Counted from the first letter of the stretch, positions 9,285 through 15,460 are shown. The stretch is DNA of 64,000 bases from Streptococcus tangpeifui (GCF_011038795.1 NZ_JAAKDU010000002.1:124001-188000), one strand, 5' to 3'. The notes: generated from the sequence alone by a model not told the origin. Made by a program: numbers and translations.

Positions 9285-9527
9285 ATGAATACAATGAGTT
9301 TAGATTCAATGGCTTTTGATAATTTTGAGGTGGTGGATGGAAACTTTCTCTCAAATGTAGATGGTGGTGCTGAGTGGGGTAATGCGTTGTTGAGTGCTGC
9401 CACTTCAATTGGCTTCGGTGCTATGGCTCTCACTGCAGCACCAGTCAGTGTTCCAGCAACTTTAATGTTATTAACTGCTCAAGGAGTATCAACTGGTTTA
9501 GAAATATATTATTTGAACAAAGATTAA
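9285..9527 (+). CDS. Double-glycine bacteriocin-like precursor 1
   Basis: 80-aa precursor. Residues 1-28 form a double-glycine leader (...FDNFEVVDGNFLSNVDGG) of the type cut by peptidase-domain ABC transporters. The mature part of 52 residues begins AEWGN, is rich in Ala, Gly and Leu with small-residue spacing (SIGFGAMAL), and has no cysteines: typical of class II, possibly two-peptide, bacteriocins. A strong RBS (AAAGGAG) precedes the ATG. The next gene encodes a related peptide, and an immunity-like gene follows, so the two probably act as a pair in membrane permeabilisation of relatives. One of two clearly intact peptide genes in the island. Confidence 0.85.
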   Translation: MNTMSLDSMAFDNFEVVDGNFLSNVDGGAEWGNALLSAATSIGFGAMALTAAPVSVPATLMLLTAQGVSTGLEIYYLNKD

Positions 9528-9623
9528 AAATTTAGCTGGGATTATGAAATTCTAAATACTAGTAGTGAGATATAAATATGCCTAATTATAGAAAGTGATT
9601 AATTATAAGGAGAAAATTTTATT

Positions 9624-9857
9624 ATGAATATAACAACATTAGACACAGTAGCTTTTGATGACTTCGAAATCGCAGACGCAGACTTTATGGCCTCTTTTTC
9701 AGGAGGTGGCAATACAGTAGGAGTACTAACTGCAGCGGCTACTTCATTAGGATTTGGTGCTGCAGCCTGTTTAGCAGCTGGGACTCCTGTTGGTTGGCTA
9801 TACCTAGGAGCACAAGGGCTGGCGATGGCTGCTGAGTATGCCTACTCTCAAGAATAA
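9624..9857 (+). CDS. Double-glycine bacteriocin-like precursor 2
   Basis: 77-aa precursor with leader MNITTLDTVAFDDFEIADAD...SFSGG (28 residues) and a mature peptide starting GNTVGVLTAAATSLGFG. The core TSLGFGAAA parallels TSIGFGAMA in the preceding peptide, as in two-peptide systems where GxxxG-like motifs pair the helices; this pairing is an inference. One cysteine. RBS AAGGAG upstream. It sits 96 bp after precursor 1 and 16-20 bp before a small membrane protein gene. Confidence 0.85.
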   Translation: MNITTLDTVAFDDFEIADADFMASFSGGGNTVGVLTAAATSLGFGAAACLAAGTPVGWLYLGAQGLAMAAEYAYSQE

Positions 9858-9876
9858 TAAGAGGTGAGCAATTTTG

Positions 9877-10044
9877 TTGGAAAAGAAGAGTACTCAAGAA
9901 AAGATTGCAAGGTTACTGGCTTTAACAGTGAGTACATTTGCTCTAACTTTCCTTTTATGGCCTATTTCAAAGTTTTTTTCGATCATTTTATTTCTAGCAT
10001 TGATGGTTACCAATGTCTTCCTACTTTTGTCAAAAAATGATTAA
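9877..10044 (+). CDS. Small membrane protein, probable immunity protein
   Basis: 55-aa protein starting at TTG (MEKKSTQEKIARLLAL...), found by hand translation. It has a charged N-terminus and two hydrophobic segments joined by WPISKF, ending SKND. AGAGGTGAG lies 8 bp upstream; a second TTG directly before could also serve. The position right after two bacteriocin-like genes, plus small size and two membrane spans, suits a self-immunity protein of class II type. No family was recognised with certainty. Confidence 0.65.
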   Translation: MEKKSTQEKIARLLALTVSTFALTFLLWPISKFFSIILFLALMVTNVFLLLSKND

Positions 10045-10053
10045 AAATATAAA

Positions 10054-10236
10054 ATGAGAAGAGTTATAAAATTACTATCTTGGTTCATAATTGCTATCGT
10101 TGATTTTGTATTTATCTGATCAAGTCAAAGAATAGTGGCAACAGTGATATTTGCATTAATCATAGTTGCAATGTCTTCAGTTTTTTTGTTGCACTTTATT
10201 TTACAATCTATCATGATAAAAAAGCTAAAATCATGA
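10054..10236 (+). pseudogene. Broken immunity-like gene (in-frame TGA)
   Basis: The frame from ATG 10054 reads MRRVIKLLSWFIIAIVDFVFI, then TGA, then SSQRIVATVIFALIIVAMSS..., ending at 10236. Both halves are membrane-like and together give the two-span build of the neighbouring immunity candidates. The TGA probably replaces TGG (Trp), seen as W in a similar position of sibling proteins. The gene overlaps no other and is followed by terminator T1. Confidence 0.6.
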
Positions 10237-10264
10237 TATCAAAATTCAGTAAATTTTTATGCTA

Positions 10265-10300
10265 CTCCCCCGTCTCCATCATGGCGTCTGGGCTCTTTTG
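10265..10300 (+). terminator. Recurring island terminator T1
   Basis: CCCCCGTCTCCATCATGGCGTCTGGG then CTCTTTT: a GC-rich hairpin with the loop sequence CCATCATGG that returns three more times in the island (11858, 13053, 13491), and is followed, as at two of those, by GATAATGATT. Confidence 0.6.
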
Positions 10301-10458
10301 ATAATGATTCAGAGTCGTTAGGAGCTGGATCATTTGAATGCGGAATGTGACAGCATGTACTAGCAGCCTTAGCAATAGGAGTTATCGCTATTAATATGGG
10401 GCTTACGACAGGATACTGCTATAATAATGCAGATTGGATTATTGGTAATAAAAACTGA
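10300..10458 (+). pseudogene. Bacteriocin-like peptide remnant
   Basis: Frame reads DNDSESLGAGSFECGM, TGA, then QHVLAALAIGVIAINMGLTTGYCYNNADWIIGNKN and stop. No start or double-glycine leader remains. The Ala/Gly/Ile-rich core and paired cysteines recall class II bacteriocins. A second, even more damaged copy lies at 13087-13247. Confidence 0.5.
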
Positions 10459-10552
10459 GATTCTTTTAAAACTCGCTAAAATAATTGCTTTTTTTGTTAA
10501 TATCTTAGCTTCTATCTTCGTAATAGTCTATTTTCTTTTTTTCAGTAAGTAG
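10442..10552 (+). pseudogene. Short membrane peptide remnant, immunity-like
   Basis: A TTG-started frame of 36 codons (VIKTEILLKLAKIIAFFVNI...), one hydrophobic span, no good RBS, overlapping the end of the preceding remnant. Probably what is left of the immunity gene of this cassette. Confidence 0.3.
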
Positions 10553-10565
10553 TAGAATTTTAGAT

Positions 10566-10784
10566 AAGATAGCTCATCTCTTGGTTACAGAAATTTTGAA
10601 AAAGAAGATATGCTAGCAAATTTAGAAGGTGAATTTAATGGACTTGGAGCTGCAACTTCATATCTTGGTGAACTGGGGTTTTGCACTTGGAGCAATAACT
10701 GCTACTCCTGTTGGAGCAGCTCTTTATACGGGGGCAGCTGTTTGTATGGTTGGTGCCGCTGCATATTATGCATTCGAAGAATAA
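10566..10784 (+). pseudogene. Bacteriocin-like precursor, frameshifted (duplicate copy 1)
   Basis: Homologous to the precursor at 14048-14284. The leader is cut: no start codon, and the double glycine has become LEGE. After NGLGAATSYLGE the frame shifts by one base; the other frame continues WGFALGAITATPVGAALYTGAAVCMVGAAAYYAFEE to a stop at 10784, which looks like the true mature C-terminus. The sequence thus shows at least two disabling changes. It is followed directly by an intact immunity-like gene. Confidence 0.65.
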
Positions 10785-10798
10785 CTAGGGGAACTGAT

Positions 10799-10975
10799 AT
10801 GTTGTTTAATACTAAGTTTAGAAGATGGTATACGCTATTCCTATTTCTAGTAGTAGCTATAATATGGACGATGACCTTTTGGTCCTATAGTAAACTGTTT
10901 GCAGCTTTATCTTTTATCGTAATTACGGCTGTTAATCTTCTTGCCTTTTTTGGAGTAAAAGGTTCAAATAACTAA
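10799..10975 (+). CDS. Small membrane protein, probable immunity protein (copy 1)
   Basis: 58 aa, MLFNTKFRRWYTLF..., with two hydrophobic segments separated by FWSYSKLF and ending GVKGSNN. RBS AGGGGA 6 bp before ATG. A near-identical copy (about 90 percent identity by eye) is at 14299-14475, each just after a copy of the same peptide gene, which supports a peptide-immunity pairing. The gene is intact although its partner peptide is broken, as expected if immunity is still useful. Confidence 0.65.
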   Translation: MLFNTKFRRWYTLFLFLVVAIIWTMTFWSYSKLFAALSFIVITAVNLLAFFGVKGSNN

Positions 10976-11063
10976 CGTCAATAATTTTGTACTTTATAAA
11001 TTAGTTATGAAGTCCATCCTTTTGACTCTTTGTCAACTGTAATAGGTGTCGAATAAGTTAAAC

Positions 11064-11100
11064 ACGAGAGAGGATCGTAGCTCTCTCGTATTGTCTTTCT
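11064..11100 (+). terminator. Terminator after immunity gene copy 1
   Basis: Perfect 9-bp stem ACGAGAGAG/CTCTCTCGT, then a T-rich run. Just upstream lies ACTCTTTGTCAACTGTAAT, which resembles ends of ISL3-family insertion sequences; this is discussed in the findings. Confidence 0.75.
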
Positions 11101-11210
11101 TAAGTTTTTAGGTGGTAAGTTAAAATGAACAGCTGCCGGGTCGTTTTACTATTCAAAACAAGAAGAATTTTGTCTTAATTTAGAGTTATTAAAATGGCGA
11201 AGGAATAGGA

Positions 11211-11363
11211 ATGGATACTTTCGGAGCTATTGCAGGTGGTGCAACGATGGCATTTCTTTCGCTTACTGGTCCAGTTGGTTGGGGAGTTGCTTGTGCTTAT
11301 TTAGCTACATCTGCCGTTGCAGGAGCAATGATAGGTTACGGTGCAGCAACATATGGAGAATAA
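11211..11363 (+). CDS. Bacteriocin-like peptide without a leader
   Basis: 50-codon frame from ATG 11211: MDTFGAIAGGATMAFLSLTGPVGWGVACAY... ending TYGE. The body is the Gly/Ala-rich helix typical of class II peptides. In the same frame upstream only GEGIG precedes before a stop, so the double-glycine leader is missing. AAGGAA stands 6 bp before the ATG, so the short form could be translated. It may be a leaderless product or, more likely, a truncated precursor. A 30-aa relative sharing FGAIAGG lies at 14711. Confidence 0.5.
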   Translation: MDTFGAIAGGATMAFLSLTGPVGWGVACAYLATSAVAGAMIGYGAATYGE

Positions 11364-11400
11364 ATTATTTGGCTATTTCCATTTGGAAGAGGTATAGATA

Positions 11401-11763
11401 ATGACAAAAAGATGGTCATTGATTTTATTTTCATCTCTGAACGTTATCGCTAATTTATTAATGATTTGGCCGTTCAATAGTGAAGAAAAAATATTTTCTA
11501 ATCTATTTTTGATTATTATTACTTTAGTGTTGCTTCCTAGCTTTTTAAGAATTGTTGACCATAAAACTGCCTCTCAGATTAGGCTTGAAATTTCATTGTT
11601 AATCATACTTACAGCAGTTTCAATTATGCGGTTATTATATAGACTTGGTGTCGTCTCGGACATGTTGGCTATTATAGTAGGATTAACAGCTATTGGTTTA
11701 ATAACAGTGCTTCTGATTGCTGGAATCATCAGGTGGATAAAGATAAATAAAAACATTGATTGA
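11401..11763 (+). CDS. Four-span membrane protein, possible immunity protein
   Basis: 120 aa with four hydrophobic segments (about residues 5-25, 33-50, 62-82, 88-112) and basic ends (MTKRW..., RWIKINKNID). RBS GAAGAGG 9 bp before the ATG. It follows the peptide at 11211 by 37 bp and is followed by terminator T2. I do not recognise a family; context alone suggests immunity. It is the longest protein in the island. Confidence 0.65.
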   Translation: MTKRWSLILFSSLNVIANLLMIWPFNSEEKIFSNLFLIIITLVLLPSFLRIVDHKTASQIRLEISLLIILTAVSIMRLLYRLGVVSDMLAIIVGLTAIGLITVLLIAGIIRWIKINKNID

Positions 11764-11857
11764 TATCTTTTGGTCTTTAGTTACAGTTCTTTTCAGTTAA
11801 AAAGCTGAAGAACTTACTACAGATATAAAAGTTCATTAACTATGCTCTAACAAAAGT

Positions 11858-11892
11858 TTCCCCACCTCCATCATGGTGTCGGGGGCTTTTTC
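11858..11892 (+). terminator. Recurring island terminator T2
   Basis: CCCCACCTCCATCATGGTGTCGGGG followed by GCTTTTT; best-preserved copy of the island's repeated terminator. Confidence 0.75.
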
Positions 11893-11929
11893 TAACCCCC
11901 TAATGTAAGAAAAAAATGAACTCACCTAC

Positions 11930-12110
11930 GACTTTGTGAATTAGATGAACCGTCCCAGAAGTTTTGGTGCTAAAGAACCTAATAAACTATGCAGGGGGTA
12001 AGACTTCTAGCCCTAGCCAACAAGTCTTATTCCCAACCACTGCGTCAATCGTTTAGTACTGCACAACAGAATCAAACTTGGAACTTTTACCCCAAGCTCA
12101 AGTCCTAAAA
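11930..12110. repeat. Composite repeat (copy C) inside the bacteriocin island
   Basis: Carries TTTTGGTGCTAAAGAACC, ATGCAGGG, GTAAGACTTC, CAACAAGTCTTATTCCC and the right inverted repeat AACCACTGC (about 12034-12047) of the MITE-like core; the left repeat is lost. The left half of the 465-bp gap (11764-11860) holds only AT-rich sequence and terminator T2. No gene seen. Confidence 0.6.
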
Positions 12111-12228
12111 TTCTTTGAGTCGTAAACGGCTTGGCGACACGAAGAAACTTCGGACGAAAAGAAGTTTCACAGTTAATAAGGTGCCTAGCCACTCCTACTT
12201 TGCACGCCGTATCTTTGGAAGGAATTTG

Positions 12229-12396
12229 ATGAAACAAGAACAAGTCACTTATATTATTTTAATTATAGCGCTTGTCATATCTATTAATATTATTTTAAAG
12301 GCTGTCAGACGCTACTTTAGATCCAGTCCTGTTTCTCAATCCGCAACTAAAGCTCCCAGCTCTTCCATCAGTTTTATTTACAGTTCCAACTGCTAA
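12229..12396 (+). CDS. Small single-span membrane protein, unknown
   Basis: 55 aa from ATG 12229 (MKQEQVTYIILIIALVISIN...), with GGAAGGA upstream. One hydrophobic span followed by a basic, Ser-rich tail ending SSNC. The frame is open for a further 38 codons upstream, but that part is basic and lacks an RBS. Not recognised; could be an immunity or accessory protein, or a remnant. Confidence 0.4.
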   Translation: MKQEQVTYIILIIALVISINIILKAVRRYFRSSPVSQSATKAPSSSISFIYSSNC

Positions 12397-12439
12397 TTTT
12401 ATTTATGATGGATATCAATATTTATCGGGTAATTAGCTT

Positions 12440-12610
12440 ATGCGTAATTTAGTTCTCCTGCTTTGTTATGTAAGTTATTTGATACTCTGTGGGATATTTT
12501 TATACCTAAATTGGGAGTATTCTAAACTGAGGTCTATCATAGAGTTTATTATATTTATAGGATATGGTACAGTTCTATATATAATCTTCCGTAAGCAAAA
12601 TTGGAGGTAG
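12440..12610 (+). CDS. Small two-span membrane protein, probable immunity protein
   Basis: 56 aa (MRNLVLLLCYVSYLILCGIF...), two hydrophobic segments, ending FRKQNWR. The final codons TGG AGG also form the RBS of the next gene at 12613. Upstream RBS is weak. Assigned by size, topology and position. Confidence 0.5.
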   Translation: MRNLVLLLCYVSYLILCGIFLYLNWEYSKLRSIIEFIIFIGYGTVLYIIFRKQNWR

Positions 12611-12612
12611 AC

Positions 12613-12851
12613 ATGAATTCTATCGCATTTAGTGATTTTGAAGAAAATCTTGTAGAAATTGGCGGTGAATTTAATGCTTGAGAGCTGCGATAGGCTTTGC
12701 AGGTGGAGTAATTGACAGTGCGGGTAAAGGTTTAATAGCCGGTACAGCTGTAGAACCAGGAGCTGGAAGTGTTGTAGGTGCTGTTCTTGGCGGTGTTGGT
12801 GAGGGAATGGTAGTAGGAACTACCTGTGGTATTGCTGGTTCACAGCTTTAA
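12613..12851 (+). pseudogene. Double-glycine precursor broken by a one-base deletion
   Basis: Starts MNSIAFSDFEENLVEIGG, a compact double-glycine leader, then EFNA and TGA. One frame over, the sequence continues RAAIGFAGGVIDSAGKGLIAG...VGAVLGGVGEGMVVGTT...SQL to a stop at 12851. Restoring one base after GCT would join them as ...EFNALRAAIGFAGG. The mature part is very rich in Gly and Val with GxxxG spacing, a standard class II composition. The RBS (GGAGG) is intact, so the leader would still be made. Confidence 0.75.
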
Positions 12852-12859
12852 TTATTGTT

Positions 12860-13039
12860 ATGAAAAATTTTTTAAAAGAAAATTTCCTGATCTATTTAAT
12901 CGTTTTATTAGCCCTTGTTGCTGTTTGTTCGCCAAATAAGCATTTTGGAAAATTTGTGTTTATCTTACTGGCATTAGCGGTTTTAAGTATAATAATCATT
13001 TACTCAATAAGGTTTTTTCAACTTTTTAGAAAAAAGTAG
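12860..13039 (+). CDS. Small membrane protein, probable immunity protein
   Basis: 59 aa (MKNFLKENFLIYLIVLLALVAV...), two hydrophobic spans separated by CSPNKHFGKF, basic tail FRKK. It starts 9 bp after the frameshifted precursor, suggesting translational coupling with the original peptide gene. No strong RBS. Followed by terminator T3. Confidence 0.55.
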   Translation: MKNFLKENFLIYLIVLLALVAVCSPNKHFGKFVFILLALAVLSIIIIYSIRFFQLFRKK

Positions 13040-13052
13040 TCCACACTTGGAT

Positions 13053-13086
13053 TTCCCCGCCTCCATCATGGTGTTGGGGTTCTTTT
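13053..13086 (+). terminator. Recurring island terminator T3
   Basis: CCCCGCCTCCATCATGGTGTTGGGG then TTCTTTT, followed by GATAATGATTC as at T1. The preceding AAAAAGTAGTC also matches the sequence before T4. Confidence 0.65.
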
Positions 13087-13247
13087 GATAATGATTCAAG
13101 GATGTTAGGAGCTGGATCGTTTGACTGCGGAATGTGACAGCCTGTACTTTTGCAGCAGCCTTAGCAATAAGGAGTTATCGCTATCAATATGGAGCTTACG
13201 GCAGGATATTGCTATAATAATGCAGATTGGATTATTGGTAATAAAAT
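13087..13247 (+). pseudogene. Bacteriocin-like peptide remnant, second copy
   Basis: Same unit as 10300-10458 (GATAATGATTC..., GGAGCTGGATCGTTTG, ...AATGCAGATTGGATTATTGGTAATAAA), with the same TGA after GGAATG plus extra frameshifts in the middle. It cannot encode a peptide. Confidence 0.55.
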
Positions 13248-13430
13248 ATGAATAGGTCTGGAAGAATACTCAGATTATTTTCAGGATTAGGGTTGTCCGT
13301 ACTTTTTCCCATGATACTATGGAAATACCTCAATGTTTGGTCGTTGTTTCTTTGTCCTATTATCGTGGCATTAAGTATCTATGAATTTTATTCAGAAAAA
13401 CGCGCTGAAGAGCACAATGATAAAAAATAA
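13248..13430 (+). CDS. Small membrane protein, probable immunity protein
   Basis: 60 aa (MNRSGRILRLFSGLGLSVLF...), two hydrophobic spans and a charged tail (YSEKRAEEHNDKK). It begins right at the end of the peptide remnant and has no clear RBS, so it probably depended on translation of the lost peptide gene. Followed by terminator T4. Confidence 0.5.
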   Translation: MNRSGRILRLFSGLGLSVLFPMILWKYLNVWSLFLCPIIVALSIYEFYSEKRAEEHNDKK

Positions 13431-13490
13431 AGAACAATCATTATTCTATACATTTTCAATTGTTTAAGAAAAAGTAGTCTGTACTAATCT

Positions 13491-13524
13491 TTCCCCACAT
13501 CTATCATGGTGTCGGGGGCTTTTG
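13491..13524 (+). terminator. Recurring island terminator T4
   Basis: CCCCACATCTATCATGGTGTCGGGGG then CTTTT, followed again by GATAATGATT. Confidence 0.65.
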
Positions 13525-13528
13525 ATAA

Positions 13529-13670
13529 TGATTATTATTTTTATAGTAGTTGCCTTAGTCACATCGGCTTTATCCACATTTCAAGAAGTGATTGGTACTA
13601 TAGCTAGGCTTATAGCATGAGCTTTGTTGCGAGTCTTGTCGGAGCAGTTGGTGCTGTTGGCTAAGTTTTA
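13529..13670 (+). other. Degenerate peptide-gene remnant
   Basis: Hydrophobic frames (MIIIFIVVAL... and MSFVASLVGAVGAVG) with no RBS or complete precursor. The GAVGAVG ending recalls a bacteriocin core. Too decayed to define. Confidence 0.3.
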
Positions 13671-13803
13671 AATATTTACCCAAACATAGTCCATTATTGA
13701 TTCCACTATCTTAAAATAGGGATACTAAGACAATGTACTCAAAAGCATTTTAAATTTTCTAATGGTACGCAAATGATATACAGATTGATTTAATGGAGTT
13801 ATT

Positions 13804-14007
13804 ATGAAAAATCCCAGTAATGCTATCGTGATGTGTGGCTTGTATGCGAGTACTATAGTCATTATATTTTTTCTACGTAAAATAATAACAAATGAGAAAG
13901 TAAAAATTTTAATTTCCCTTATTGGGCTAGTTTTCACCTTGTATATGTTGTTAAGATATGGTAAAGATGCTCGTAAGATACTACAATACTTATTCACAAA
14001 AAAATAA
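13804..14007 (+). CDS. Small membrane protein, probable immunity protein
   Basis: 67 aa (MKNPSNAIVMCGLYASTIVIIFFL...), two membrane spans and a basic tail (DARKILQYLFTKK). RBS TGGAG 8 bp upstream of the ATG. It precedes the precursor at 14048 by 40 bp. Unknown family; assigned by context. Confidence 0.55.
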   Translation: MKNPSNAIVMCGLYASTIVIIFFLRKIITNEKVKILISLIGLVFTLYMLLRYGKDARKILQYLFTKK

Positions 14008-14047
14008 TTTTAATAAAGCTTAAGTAGTACAATTGACAAGATTTATA

Positions 14048-14284
14048 GTGAATACACTAACATTAGATTCAGTGGCATTTGATGATTTTAAAACAGTAAA
14101 TGAGGACAACCTTTCCATCGTTGAAGGAGGGATAAATGGACTTGGATTTGCAGCTTCATATCTTCTTGGTGAATGGGGGTGCACTTGGAGCAATGACTGC
14201 TGCTATTCCTGTCGGAGCAGCTCTTTATGGGGAGTGGCTCTTTGTATGGCTGGTGCCGCTGCATATTATGCATTCGAAGAATAA
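14048..14284 (+). CDS. Double-glycine precursor with compensating frameshifts (duplicate copy 2)
   Basis: From GTG 14048: leader MNTLTLDSVAFDDFKTVNED...SIVEGG, then INGLGFAASYLLGEWG, then a cysteine-rich stretch CTWSNDCCYSCRSSSLWG, then VALCMAGAAAYYAFEE. Comparison with copy 1 shows the middle is read in a shifted frame: a net loss of two bases after GEWG and one more near LWG restore the frame. The ancestral middle was of the type ALGAMTAAIPVGAALYG. So the peptide is open but its central helix is replaced. The start is poor: GTG, no RBS. It is probably dying, though expression cannot be excluded. Confidence 0.6.
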   Translation: MNTLTLDSVAFDDFKTVNEDNLSIVEGGINGLGFAASYLLGEWGCTWSNDCCYSCRSSSLWGVALCMAGAAAYYAFEE

Positions 14285-14298
14285 CTAGGGGAACTGAT

Positions 14299-14475
14299 AT
14301 GTTATTTAATACTAAGTTTAGAAGATGGTATACGCTATTCCTATTTCTAGTAGTAGCTATAATATGGGCGGTGACTTTTTGGTCCTATAGTAAACTGTTT
14401 GCAGTTTTATCTTTTATCGTAATTATGGCTGTCAATCTTCTTACCTTTTTTGCAGTAAAGGGTTCAGATAACTAA
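14299..14475 (+). CDS. Small membrane protein, probable immunity protein (copy 2)
   Basis: 58 aa, differing from the copy at 10799 at only six positions (for example IIWAVTF for IIWTMTF, ending VKGSDN). Same RBS AGGGGA, 14 bp after the precursor's stop. Both copies being intact while both partner peptides are altered suggests continued selection for resistance. Confidence 0.65.
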   Translation: MLFNTKFRRWYTLFLFLVVAIIWAVTFWSYSKLFAVLSFIVIMAVNLLTFFAVKGSDN

Positions 14476-14563
14476 CGTCAATAATTTTGTACTTTATAAA
14501 ATAGTTATGAAGTCCATCCTTTTGACTCTTTGTCAACTGTAATAGGTGTCGAATAAGTTAGAT

Positions 14564-14600
14564 ACGAGAGAGGATCATAGCTCTCTCGTGTTGTCTTTCT
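14564..14600 (+). terminator. Terminator after immunity gene copy 2
   Basis: Same 9-bp stem ACGAGAGAG/CTCTCTCGT as at 11064, with a T-rich tail. Confidence 0.75.
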
Positions 14601-14710
14601 TAAGTTTTTAGGCGACAAGTTAAAATGAACAGCTGCCAGGTTGTTTTACTATTCAAAGCAAGAAGAATTTTGTCTTATTTTAGAGTTATTAAAATAGCGA
14701 AGGAATAGGA

Positions 14711-14803
14711 ATGAAGACTTTCGGAGCTATTGCAGGTGGTGTTACTGAGGGAGTAAGTGGTGCAGTTTTAGGATACAAAGCAGGAGATTGTTTGACTAAT
14801 TAG
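14711..14803 (+). CDS. Short bacteriocin-like peptide without leader
   Basis: 30 aa, MKTFGAIAGGVTEGVSGAVLGYKAGDCLTN. AAGGAA stands upstream, as for the relative at 11211. The Gly-rich body with one Cys suits a bacteriocin C-terminus, but no double-glycine leader is in frame. Likely a truncated precursor. Confidence 0.4.
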   Translation: MKTFGAIAGGVTEGVSGAVLGYKAGDCLTN

Positions 14804-14805
14804 TT

Positions 14806-14964
14806 ATGAAATATGTGATTATTTTTAGCCTTTGGATAACCTTGGTTATTTTAGATACGATTTTTATAAGTTTTTCTAAAAACCAGAAACTCAAAGCCTT
14901 ATCTTCTACATCGGTCTTGTTGATAACAGTTTTGTTGGCTCTTTATGAACTGTTTTGGTCTTAG
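14806..14964 (+). CDS. Small membrane protein, probable immunity protein
   Basis: 52 aa (MKYVIIFSLWITLVILDTIFI...), two hydrophobic spans split by SFSKNQKLKALSS. It starts two bases after the preceding stop (TAG TT ATG), which suggests translational coupling with the peptide gene at 14711. Confidence 0.5.
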   Translation: MKYVIIFSLWITLVILDTIFISFSKNQKLKALSSTSVLLITVLLALYELFWS

Positions 14965-15019
14965 GCTAATGTTATAGTTGATAGTCTGAAACTATATTTG
15001 GAGGAGTGACAATGACTTA

Positions 15020-15260
15020 GGGAATCTAGTCAAAACGAGGTTTCTTTTTTGATGAATGTCCCTTGTTTTATTGCTGTTCTAGTACCTGCGCTTTCTTGAT
15101 TTTTAGAGAGATTTGCTTTAAAATAAGGGAGCTCAAAAATTGAATCAAGTTTTTCTTTTCCAAGGAACGCTTGATTATAGGAGTTACCATGCCAACAAAT
15201 ATCAAAAAACGTCCTGAGGTTTTGTCGCCTGCAGGAGTCTTAGAAAAATTAGCGGCCGGT
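15020..15260 (+). repeat. Direct repeat of the U32 gene 5' region (left copy)
   Basis: About 240 bp matching 15868-16109: terminator hairpin, then CCTTGATTTTTAG-type sequence, GGATTTGCTTTAGAATAA-like sequence, an RBS and the first 20 codons of the U32 gene. Identity is highest within the coding part and lower upstream. The right copy is the intact one. Confidence 0.8.
15021..15050 (+). terminator. Terminator, left copy
   Basis: GGAATCTAGTC, AAAA, CGAGGTTTC, TTTTTT. Weaker copy of the terminator at 15869; part of the boundary duplication. Confidence 0.55.
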
Positions 15261-15287
15261 GCTTACCATGGCTGGAAATATGGATAG
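15189..15287 (+). pseudogene. Truncated 5' end of the U32 gene
   Basis: Encodes PTNIKKRPEVLSPAGVLEKL, nearly the same as the first 20 residues of the intact gene at 16035, then diverges to AAGAYHGWKYG and stops. A fragment left by duplication. Confidence 0.85.
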
Positions 15288-15289
15288 TG

Positions 15290-15460
15290 ATGCTGATGTG
15301 GGATAAACTATACATTTTTGGTATTATAGCTTTCTTCGCACTTGTAATGATGTCATCCTATAGTAAAAATCCAAAGGTTTGATTAGTGATATGGGGACTT
15401 TTTATAGTGCTTTGTGTAGTCATGATCGCTTTCACACTATATACGGCCTTCAACAGCTGA
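15290..15460 (+). pseudogene. Broken immunity-like gene (in-frame TGA)
   Basis: MLMWDKLYIFGIIAFFALVMM...KNPKV, TGA, LVIWGLFIVLCVVMIAFTLYTAFNS. Two membrane spans joined across a stop that probably replaces a sense codon. It lies immediately after the truncated U32 fragment, so cassette material sits on both sides of the duplication. Confidence 0.5.

Larger units (their letters stand above)
10620..11246 (+). repeat. Direct duplication of a peptide-immunity cassette, copy 1
   Basis: About 625 bp matching 14120-14743 at high identity. It covers the mature peptide part, the immunity gene, the terminator and the first codons (FGAIAGG) of the next peptide gene. After that point the two copies diverge completely. 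The block between the copies is about 2.9 kb. Confidence 0.85.
14120..14743 (+). repeat. Direct duplication of a peptide-immunity cassette, copy 2
   Basis: Partner of 10620-11246; see there. Substitutions are scattered and few, with length changes concentrated in the mature peptide. Confidence 0.85.

Noticed and set aside
9113..9433. Minus-strand ORF over the first bacteriocin gene
   Set aside because: Covers promoter, RBS and start of a well-supported plus-strand gene and has no family features.
10610..10975. A single 121-aa ORF running through a peptide gene into the immunity gene
   Set aside because: It is an artefact of the frameshift in the peptide: after YLGE it reads the wrong frame of the mature peptide. 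The second half is the immunity gene with its own RBS and start.
12013..12243. Minus-strand 76-codon ORF in the island
   Set aside because: Falls in composite repeat copy C; no start context.
15018..15300. A separate small peptide gene at 15189
   Set aside because: Its first 20 codons are a copy of the U32 gene start, so it is a duplication fragment.
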